A stretch of DNA of 6,778 bases from JBBRUG01 sp038247995 (GTDB taxonomy: Bacteria; Chloroflexota; Chloroflexia; Chloroflexales; Chloroflexaceae). The notes beneath the pieces were generated by a model. That model was given only the letters and a program-made list of their open reading frames with translations, was not told the DNA's origin and made no database searches. Position 1 is the first letter of the stretch. The number at the start of each line of letters is the position of its first letter. Positions 1 to 4,849 of this stretch are shown piece by piece. The stretch covers positions 1 through 6,778 of the forward strand of contig JBBRUG010000321.1 in assembly GCA_038247995.1 (NCBI GenBank), read 5' to 3'. The translations under genes were made by a program, and so were the position numbers.

Positions 1-15
1 ACGGCGTGATTTTGC

Positions 16-1440
16 TTAGAACAGGCCCCAGAGGTACTGGTTTGTAACCTCGTGGTGAAATTGCACTTCGGCGCGCTTGATCACCGCTCCGAGCCGGTGC
101 GGGCAGCGCTCGGCTGAAGCGATTTTCGCGTCGGCATAGCGCTCTTGTACAGACTCGCCAAACAACTCAGCGGCATAGGTACTGGCCTGGAAGCGCGTAA
201 TCGCATCGTAGATGTTGTCCGGCAGGAACTCCAGCGTGTCGGCGTCGCGGGTGCGGCCGTTCCCCTCTAGTCCGGTGCGTAACAGCGCGTAGATCGCCAT
301 GTACGGGTTGGCGTCGGGGGCGATCGAGCGTACCTCAATGCGTGCCGAGCGGGCGTTGCCGATTGGGATGCGCACCATCGAACCGCGGTCGATCGGCGAG
401 GCCTTCACCTGGTTCGGCGCTTCGTAGTGCGGGTCCAGCCGGCGGTAAGAGTTCACGCTCGCATTCAAGATCAGGCAGAGATCCTGGGCGCCGGCCAGAA
501 TGCGCTCGACAAACTCCCAGCCGAATGTTGAAAGACCATCTTGCCCGGCGGCGTCGTAGAACAGGTTCGTGTCGCCGCGTGAGATCGAGAGGTTGGTGTG
601 CATGCCGCTGCCGTTCACGCCGGTGACGGGCTTGGGCAGGAAACTCGCCGTCATGTCCAGCCGGTGCGCCACCTGACGACAGATTAGCTTGTAGAGCAGC
701 ACCTGGTCGGCGGCGATGGTTGCCTCGGAATAGGAGTAGTTCATCTCGAACTGCGACGGCGCAACTTCGGGGTGATCCTTTTCGTTGGCGAAGCCCATCG
801 CCCGCTGCACTTCGGCGGCGCTGTCGATAAACAGGCGCAACGGTTCGTTGGGCAGCGAGTGATAATAGCCGCCGGTGCTGACGAACTCGAAGCGGTCGGT
901 TTCGCGGAAGCGCTGCTCGGCGCTGCGCCCCTTGAAGAGAAAACCTTCGATCTCATTTGCCGCGTTGCAGATCGTGCCGTCACGCTGATACAGTTCGGCG
1001 GTGAAGGCCTTCAGCCGCGCCCGTGTGTCGGCGCTGTACGGCGTGCCGTCGCGCTCTAGCACCTCACCGAAGACCAGCACCTTCCCCGGCCCGAACACAT
1101 CGGACGGCAGCCAGTAAAACGCCGACCAATCCACCGCTAAGCGCAGATCGCTCTCGGCCTGACGCGAGAAACCGCGGATCGACGAGCCATCGAAGGTCAG
1201 GTTGTCGGCCGAGGCAAGCAGGAACTTTTTGTCGTAATCGAGCATGTGCAAGCGGCCCTCAAGGTCGGTAAAACAAATCGTCACCGCCTTAATCCGCTTT
1301 TCGTCAGTCAGGTAGCGGGTGCGCTCTTCACGCAACACATCGATCGGTGTGCGCGCCGAGCGCTTCGCCTTGGCTTCAAGGTTCAGTTCTTCTAACTCGT
1401 CGTACGGGATCTCCAGGAAGTCGCGCAGCGGTGTTGACAT
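16..1440 (-). CDS. glnA: Type I glutamine synthetase
   Basis: ATP-dependent ligation of ammonia to glutamate, a cytosolic dodecamer in this family. The 474-residue product has the family landmarks in order: FDGSS (about 83-87), the metal-ligand pair in NEIEGF (E163, E165), EVAPSQFEMN (E225, E232), the KP...NGSGMH ATP/glutamate region (270-281, H281), YRRLDPHYEAP (R334, E340), the DRGSMVRIP arginines and IEVRSIAPDANPY (E369, R371). All expected catalytic residues are therefore present. An upstream in-frame ATG at 1485 exists, but I chose 1440 because GAAGGAAA lies 6 nt before it and family homology begins after it. Near the usual adenylylation tyrosine it reads NIYD without the LPPEE that follows in enterobacterial enzymes, so adenylylation control is doubtful. 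It is co-oriented with an amino-acid exporter and an Lrp-type regulator upstream. Function is secure; its role as the main GlnA or a paralogue is not. Confidence 0.93.
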   Translation of the reverse strand: MSTPLRDFLEIPYDELEELNLEAKAKRSARTPIDVLREERTRYLTDEKRIKAVTICFTDLEGRLHMLDYDKKFLLASADNLTFDGSSIRGFSRQAESDLRLAVDWSAFYWLPSDVFGPGKVLVFGEVLERDGTPYSADTRARLKAFTAELYQRDGTICNAANEIEGFLFKGRSAEQRFRETDRFEFVSTGGYYHSLPNEPLRLFIDSAAEVQRAMGFANEKDHPEVAPSQFEMNYSYSEATIAADQVLLYKLICRQVAHRLDMTASFLPKPVTGVNGSGMHTNLSISRGDTNLFYDAAGQDGLSTFGWEFVERILAGAQDLCLILNASVNSYRRLDPHYEAPNQVKASPIDRGSMVRIPIGNARSARIEVRSIAPDANPYMAIYALLRTGLEGNGRTRDADTLEFLPDNIYDAITRFQASTYAAELFGESVQERYADAKIASAERCPHRLGAVIKRAEVQFHHEVTNQYLWGLF

Positions 1441-1444
1441 AAAA

Positions 1445-1452
1445 TTTCCTTC
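1445..1452 (-). promoter_or_regulatory. Ribosome binding site of glutamine synthetase
   Basis: On the minus strand this reads GAAGGAAA. The AGGA core lies about 6 nt before the ATG at 1440. It decides in favour of this start over the in-frame ATG 45 nt upstream, which has no comparable signal. Confidence 0.75.
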
Positions 1453-1501
1453 AAGTGTAGAACTAAAGTAACGGCGTAGGAACAATGGAGGGCCAGGAAG
1501 A

Positions 1502-1528
1502 TTTGCAGATTGCCCAGATTGCGCAGAT
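1502..1528. repeat. Three tandem copies of a 9-bp motif
   Basis: TTTGCAGAT, TGCCCAGAT and TGCGCAGAT follow each other without gaps, sharing CAGAT (TGCNCAGAT for the last two). They lie 62-88 bp upstream of the glutamine synthetase start. A spacing near one helical turn could suit a multimeric regulator, but chance is possible. Confidence 0.4.
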
Positions 1529-1534
1529 GATCAG

Positions 1535-1593
1535 GCAGCATGTGCGGGCGAGCGAGGCCTGTAGGGCCGAAGCATATGCTGCGCACATACTGC
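1535..1593 (-). terminator. Imperfect inverted repeat after the exporter stop codon
   Basis: The arms at 1535-1546 and 1582-1593 are complementary over 12 positions. The single mismatch becomes a U-G wobble in minus-strand RNA. The outer arm starts 4 nt after the exporter stop codon. The interval is 35 nt and includes a 10-bp palindrome (1571-1580). No U-tract follows, so it is either a factor-dependent terminator, a 3' stabilising hairpin, or a regulatory element in front of the glutamine synthetase gene. Confidence 0.35.
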
Positions 1594-1597
1594 GGCC

Positions 1598-2239
1598 TTA
1601 CGCCGCACCAGGCCCATAGATCATCCAGAGATTACGGGCCGAGGCCAGCGCGAGCACAAGGAAGGCCAGCGCGCAGAAGCGGTAGGTTAGCTGTGACCAA
1701 CGGGTACCGGTGTGCGCAAAGAGTTTAGCCACTAGGGCGGCGCAAATGAAGGCCCACAGCACCGATGAGAGCATAAAACCGCTGAAGAAGATGCCGTAAT
1801 GGCTGAAGGTCGGTTCACTGACCCCAACCGCGCCCATCGCACTGCCCAACGCTGCCCAATAAGCCACGTTTTGCGGGTTGGTCACCGACAAGAGCACGCC
1901 GGCGCGGAGGGCTTTCTGGGTGTTGGGCTGGGCTTGCATCGGATCGGGAAGTACCTTGTGCTGCGCTTCGCGCCACGAGTCCCATGCCAGCCAGAACAGG
2001 TAACCGATTCCGGCGATGCCGATCGGCAGGCGCAGCAGATCAAGTTGGAGCAGCAGCCCAACCCCAACCAGGCCCAAGATGGCCCAGAGCGCATCGCCGA
2101 CAAGTGAACCGAGTTGGACGGCAAGCGCCGGTCGGAAGCCGCCCCGTACGCCATAGCGCAGCGTCTCGGCGAATACGGCGCCTGGGGCTGCATTAAAAAC
2201 GAAGCCGAGCAAGAGTGCGCTCACGAAAAGAGCCAGCAT
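1598..2239 (-). CDS. LysE/RhtB-family amino-acid exporter
   Basis: Inner-membrane protein of 213 residues, predicted to export an amino acid using the proton gradient. It shows the family pattern: a hydrophobic N-terminal helix leading to NAAPGAVFAETLRYG (about 16-30, the degenerate equivalent of the family's PGP region), GxRxGFRPALAVQLGSLVGD (32-49), a second and third helix (about 50-85), a charged cytoplasmic loop (88-110), the conserved NPQN (121-124) and three more hydrophobic segments to the end. Length fits the usual 200-215. GTG codons further upstream (2257, 2254) are in frame, but the ATG at 2239 is preceded by GGAGG with 4 nt spacing and starts directly at the first membrane helix. 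The Lrp/AsnC gene directly upstream on the same strand is a classic partner for such exporters. The substrate cannot be read from the sequence. Confidence 0.88.
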   Translation of the reverse strand: MLALFVSALLLGFVFNAAPGAVFAETLRYGVRGGFRPALAVQLGSLVGDALWAILGLVGVGLLLQLDLLRLPIGIAGIGYLFWLAWDSWREAQHKVLPDPMQAQPNTQKALRAGVLLSVTNPQNVAYWAALGSAMGAVGVSEPTFSHYGIFFSGFMLSSVLWAFICAALVAKLFAHTGTRWSQLTYRFCALAFLVLALASARNLWMIYGPGAA

Positions 2240-2243
2240 CAAA

Positions 2244-2248
2244 CCTCC
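2244..2248 (-). promoter_or_regulatory. Ribosome binding site deciding the exporter start
   Basis: On the minus strand this is GGAGG, 4 nt before the ATG at 2239. It would lie inside the coding region if translation began at the upstream GTG codons, which argues for the shorter protein. Confidence 0.65.
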
Positions 2249-2360
2249 GTTCACCACTTACTGCATTGGCCCAAGGCCCAAGCGAACTTTACACGTTTGC
2301 GCAAGATTTCAGGCAGCGTGACCGTCTTCGGAGGCATTGCGCGTCCTGGTGCGCGATCCC

Positions 2361-2381
2361 TGCCGCGTGCCGCCTGCCGCC
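2361..2381. repeat. Three tandem 7-bp repeats downstream of the Lrp-type gene
   Basis: TGCCGCG, TGCCGCC and TGCCGCC run head to tail, ending 5 bp beyond the regulator's stop codon. This may be simple slippage in GC-rich spacer DNA. No stem-loop with a T-tract was found here, so the regulator and exporter may be co-transcribed across the 147-bp gap. Confidence 0.4.
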
Positions 2382-2386
2382 TTGCC

Positions 2387-2887
2387 TTACGCCGGAGCAT
2401 CGGTTTCAGTGAGCGGTGCGGCGCTGCGGATCTCGGCAATGCCGCCACTGTCTTTAATTTCCAGGAGCGCAATGCTGGTAATCGTCTTGATCACCGCCGG
2501 TTGGGCGCGCAAATCGGCAACGAGCGAACGTAAGTCTTGAGGTGAAGCCGTACGGACCTTGAGGATGTAACTATCCTCACCATCAACATCAAAGCAGTCT
2601 AAAATACGCTGCTCCTGAGCCACGTACGCGACAAAAGCCTCTTCATCATCATTGACTGCCGCAGTCGTTACCGTGACCCGCACAAAGGCGACCAGCCCCT
2701 GCCCGACGGCCTCCGGGTTGATCTGGGTGGTGTAGCCGCGAATGACCCCGCCTTTTTCGAGGCGCTGCACCCGCGCATAGACAGATGGGCCGGTCATCCC
2801 AATGATTTTGCCGATCGCAGCATGGGCAAAACGACCATCTTGCTGTAGCAGTTCAAGAATCTTCAAATCAATAAGATCAAGCTCCAT
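2387..2887 (-). CDS. Lrp/AsnC-family transcriptional regulator
   Basis: DNA-binding feast/famine regulator of 166 residues. The N-terminal winged helix-turn-helix spans about 4-50 (LDLIDLKILELLQQDGR, then IGKIIGMTGPSVYARVQRLEKGGVIRGY, the very typical second and third helices). A linker (51-64) leads to the RAM/AsnC ligand-binding domain (about 65-145), including GEDSYILKV (103-111), the effector-pocket segment of the family. The final 20 residues are a low-complexity tail beyond the usual length of about 150. The ATG at 2887 is the only good start, with only a weak GAAG upstream. By family knowledge it would form dimers to octamers and sense an amino acid. The exporter and glutamine synthetase on the same strand are the natural targets (inference). 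Autoregulation is usual for the family, and an AT-rich stretch lies at its promoter. Confidence 0.92.
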   Translation of the reverse strand: MELDLIDLKILELLQQDGRFAHAAIGKIIGMTGPSVYARVQRLEKGGVIRGYTTQINPEAVGQGLVAFVRVTVTTAAVNDDEEAFVAYVAQEQRILDCFDVDGEDSYILKVRTASPQDLRSLVADLRAQPAVIKTITSIALLEIKDSGGIAEIRSAAPLTETDAPA

Positions 2888-2902
2888 GAAACTACGCTTC
2901 GT

Positions 2903-2925
2903 TTGTATATAGCTAGTTGTATCAA
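2903..2925. promoter_or_regulatory. AT-rich candidate operator in the Lrp-type gene leader
   Basis: TTGTAT occurs twice as a direct repeat (2903-2908 and 2917-2922), with the palindrome TAGCTA between them. The second copy is part of the symmetric TTGTATCAA (2917-2925). It sits just after the predicted transcription start, where autoregulation by an Lrp-like protein would act. Lrp sites are degenerate, so this is a suggestion only. Confidence 0.3.
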
Positions 2926-2935
2926 TAATTCGTTT

Positions 2936-2964
2936 ATAATAAGGCTACAGTTGTCTTTTGTCAA
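2936..2964 (-). promoter_or_regulatory. Sigma-70-type promoter of the Lrp/AsnC gene
   Basis: On the minus strand a perfect -35 box TTGACA (2964 to 2959) is separated by exactly 17 bp from TATTAT (2941 to 2936), one mismatch from consensus. Transcription would start near 2929, giving a leader of about 42 nt. This is the best promoter in the window. Confidence 0.75.
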
Positions 2965-3191
2965 ACGTGAGGTGGCGGCGGGAAGCTAGCGCTGGAGAGT
3001 ACTTCGTTTTTAGTGATGCGAAGCGCAGTTGCAAGCTGTACGCTTGCGGAAGCAGAGCGATCATTAACGCGATTGCAGCGCCGACCGACGATTGCCGTAC
3101 GGTACCTGGGATGGGATCAGCGGGCTGATCGGATAATGCAGCCTGGCTGTCGTTCGCCTGCCGCCCCTGCATCCCGCTCGCTATACCCGCC
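2965..3191. other. Non-coding divergent intergenic stretch
   Basis: This is the middle of the 457-bp gap between the Lrp-type gene and fchA. I see no credible gene. It has several short inverted repeats: GCAAGC/GCTTGC at 3031-3047 and GATCAG/CTGATC at 3115-3130, each a 6-bp stem. It also has the palindrome CCGTACGG near 3096-3103. It could hold operators or an unrecognised small RNA, but no known RNA family is evident. Confidence 0.4.
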
Positions 3192-3200
3192 TGCTATAAT
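3192..3200 (+). promoter_or_regulatory. Extended -10 promoter of the fchA-folD-purD-like operon
   Basis: TGCTATAAT combines a perfect -10 hexamer with the TGN extension that compensates for a poor -35. No good -35 is seen 16-18 bp upstream. Transcription would begin near 3207, leaving a leader of about 138 nt before fchA. Confidence 0.55.
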
Positions 3201-3266
3201 GAAGCCGGTGATGTACGTTAGTGCCCACTGCGCTAGGCAAGGCGCGTATCTTGCAACAAAAGAACA

Positions 3267-3293
3267 AGCGACAGCAATCAATTTGCTGTCGCT
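3267..3293. promoter_or_regulatory. Perfect 11-bp stem-loop in the fchA leader
   Basis: The arms AGCGACAGCAA and TTGCTGTCGCT flank a 5-nt loop (TCAAT). In the plus direction no T-run follows, so it is not a simple attenuator. Read on the minus strand it is followed by a T-rich tract (complement of 3254-3266), like an intrinsic terminator that would stop antisense transcription running toward the Lrp-type promoter. Alternatively it is a leader element or a binding site controlling the folate operon. Confidence 0.6.
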
Positions 3294-3306
3294 CTATCGC
3301 CGCACC

Positions 3307-3322
3307 GCTTCAGTGCTTCAGT
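3307..3322 (+). repeat. Tandem 8-bp repeat before the fchA ribosome binding site
   Basis: GCTTCAGT occurs twice without a gap, ending just before the Shine-Dalgarno AGGAAGGAG at 3328-3336. Each copy contains CTTC, which could pair with GAAG in that site, though only over 4 bp. Confidence 0.45.
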
Positions 3323-3344
3323 GTAACAGGAAGGAGTTCAACCA

Positions 3345-3983
3345 ATGGCTGACCCGATCGACCAGCAGCCAGTTGGCGTTTTTCTCGACACGCTCGCCTC
3401 CAGTGCCCCAACGCCCGGCGGCGGCAGTGTGGCCGCGATGACCGGTGCAATGGCCGCCGGCCTGGTGAGTATGGTTTGCGCCTTGAGTGAGGGCAAGAAG
3501 CACTTTGCCGATTACGCCGAGGATCTTGCGCGCATCCACACCCAGGCCGAGGCGATCCGGAGTGATTTGCAAAGCCTGGCCCAGCAGGATGTCGCGATCT
3601 TCAGTCGGTTGGCTGCCGCCTACAAGCTGCCCCGGACCACCGACGCCGATGCCGCCAGCCGTCAGGCCGCCATCCAGCAGGTCACCCGGTATGCCGCCGA
3701 TGTCCCGCTGCGCGTCGCGCGCACAGTCACGAATCTATTGCCGCTTTGCACTGCCCTTGCGCCGCGCTGCTCGCGCATGATCGTCAGCGATATCGGCGTG
3801 GCCGCCGTGCTGGTGCGCGCCACCGTGCAGAGCGCCATCCTCAATATCGAGATCAACCTCGCCGGCCTGGAAGACCAGTTATATGTGCGTGAGGTGCGCG
3901 CCCAGATCGAGGACATGCTGATCGGGATGAGCGAAGAGGTCGAGGGGATCGTCCAGATCGTACGTAGCCGCATTAACGGATAG
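3345..3983 (+). CDS. fchA: Methenyl-THF cyclohydrolase, cyclodeaminase (FTCD_C) family
   Basis: Predicted to hydrolyse 5,10-methenyl-THF to 10-formyl-THF in the cytosol. The 212-residue all-helical protein matches the stand-alone FTCD_C family (about 210). APTPGGGSVAA (21-31) is the conserved Gly-rich folate-binding start, and SDIGVAA (148-154) followed by a helix ending NIEINLAGLED are the other hallmarks. The family also contains formimino-THF cyclodeaminases of histidine breakdown, but no hut gene is near. Immediate linkage to folD favours the cyclohydrolase role. The residue matching the usual Asn in the N-x-N-x-x-SD stretch reads Ser143, a small departure. The start is secure: AGGAAGGAG lies 8 nt before ATG. 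The stop codon TAG overlaps the folD ribosome binding site, so the two are translationally linked. It is the first gene of a three-gene operon. Confidence 0.88.
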   Translation: MADPIDQQPVGVFLDTLASSAPTPGGGSVAAMTGAMAAGLVSMVCALSEGKKHFADYAEDLARIHTQAEAIRSDLQSLAQQDVAIFSRLAAAYKLPRTTDADAASRQAAIQQVTRYAADVPLRVARTVTNLLPLCTALAPRCSRMIVSDIGVAAVLVRATVQSAILNIEINLAGLEDQLYVREVRAQIEDMLIGMSEEVEGIVQIVRSRING

Positions 3984-3991
3984 AGGCATTG

Positions 3992-4849
3992 ATGGCCCCA
4001 CTTATTCTCGATGGCCGTGCTCTAGCCAAGGAGTTGCGGCAGGAGGTGCAGGTGTCGATCACCGCACTTCAGGCCGATCTCGGGCGCGCGCCGCAACTCG
4101 CCGTCGTGCAGGTGGATGGGAACGCCGCCTCAATCCGCTACGTGCGCACCATCCAGAAGCTCTGTGACACGCTCGGTGCCACGTTCCGCCTTGAGCTCCT
4201 CCCAGCTTATGCCGGTCAGCCTGCGTTGCTGAGCACGATCCAGAGCCTCAACGCCGACCCCGATGTTGATGGTATTTTGCTGCAATTGCCGTTGCCGCAT
4301 CATCTTGATGCAGTTTCGGCGAGCATTGCCATTGATCATCAGAAGGACATCGACGGGATTAACCCGATCAATGCCGGCCTGCTTGCGCAAAGCCGTTCCG
4401 CCCTGGTGCCAAATACACCCGCCGGCGGCATGGAATTGCTGCGCCGTTATGGGATCAGTTTGCAGGGTAAGCGCGCCGTCGTCGTTGGGCGCTCGTCGAT
4501 TGTAGGCATGCCGATGGCCCTGCTGCTGCTCCAGGCCAACGCGACAGTAACGGTCTGTCATCGGCATACGGTCGATCTGGCTGCGGCGGTTCATAACGCC
4601 GAGGTTGTCTGTGTCGCCGCCGGGCGCCCGGGCATGATTACAGCCGAGATGGTGCGCCCCGGCGCGGTCGTCGTCGATTTCGGCACCAATGTGCTTGCAG
4701 ATGGCAGCCTGGTCGGTGATGTTGATTTTGCCGGTGTAGCGGCGGTGGCGGGTGCAATTACGCCGGTGCCTGGTGGAACCGGCCCAGTGACGAATGTAAT
4801 CTTGCTGCGCAATCTCGTTACCGCAGCGCGCAATCGGGCTAAGCTATGA
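3992..4849 (+). CDS. folD: FolD-type methylene-THF dehydrogenase lacking the cyclohydrolase lysine
   Basis: Oxidises 5,10-methylene-THF to methenyl-THF with NAD(P); FolD normally also does the cyclohydrolase step. The 285-residue length is normal. Visible motifs: QVDGNAASIRYV (43-51), DGILLQLPLP (93-102), KDIDGINP (118-125), PNTPAGG, the dinucleotide-binding GRSSIVGMP (166-174) and TPVPGGTGP near the C-terminus. Numbering coincides with E. coli FolD: Tyr50, Gln98 and Asp121 are kept, but the catalytic Lys54 is Ile54 (ATC at 4151-4153), while K56 and C58 of the same helix remain. From work on the human homologue (K56), this lysine is needed for cyclohydrolase and less so for dehydrogenase. With fchA next door, FolD is probably a dehydrogenase only. 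ATG at 3992 is preferred over TTG at 3989 because GAGG lies 5 nt before it. NAD versus NADP cannot be decided. Confidence 0.92.
   Translation: MAPLILDGRALAKELRQEVQVSITALQADLGRAPQLAVVQVDGNAASIRYVRTIQKLCDTLGATFRLELLPAYAGQPALLSTIQSLNADPDVDGILLQLPLPHHLDAVSASIAIDHQKDIDGINPINAGLLAQSRSALVPNTPAGGMELLRRYGISLQGKRAVVVGRSSIVGMPMALLLLQANATVTVCHRHTVDLAAAVHNAEVVCVAAGRPGMITAEMVRPGAVVVDFGTNVLADGSLVGDVDFAGVAAVAGAITPVPGGTGPVTNVILLRNLVTAARNRAKL

Larger units (their letters stand above)
1441..1597 (-). other. Intergenic region between exporter and glutamine synthetase
   Basis: This 157-bp stretch has no convincing gene. It holds a possible RNA hairpin just after the exporter stop codon, a triplicated 9-bp motif and the glutamine synthetase ribosome binding site. 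I could not find a good -35/-10 pair for the synthetase, so it may be read from an upstream promoter or from one with a weak consensus. Confidence 0.5.

Noticed and set aside
1480..1495. Possible sigma-54 promoter before glutamine synthetase (minus-strand TGGCCCTCCATTGTT)
   Set aside because: TGGC and TTG are one base too close together and the invariant GC of the -12 element is GT.
1392..1586. 64-codon minus-strand reading frame between exporter and glutamine synthetase
   Set aside because: Overlaps the synthetase start in another frame and consists mostly of the 9-bp repeats and hairpin.
2935..2940. Plus-strand TATAAT as a promoter for fchA
   Set aside because: No -35 at a workable distance, and the bases are part of the better-supported minus-strand promoter. 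The extended -10 at 3192-3200 is closer to fchA.
2990..3050. GGAGAGTA at 2994-3001 recalls the start of a tetrahydrofolate or glycine riboswitch
   Set aside because: No matching closing strand or conserved core follows, and it lies upstream of the likely transcription start. Only an 8-base resemblance.
2945..3172. 75-codon minus-strand reading frame upstream of the Lrp-type gene
   Set aside because: Lacks a ribosome site and recognisable motifs, and its end overlaps the consensus -35 box of the regulator promoter.
3013..3441. 142-codon plus-strand reading frame overlapping the fchA start
   Set aside because: Runs out of frame into fchA, spans the promoter and hairpin, and has low-complexity, Arg/Ser-rich content with no family likeness.
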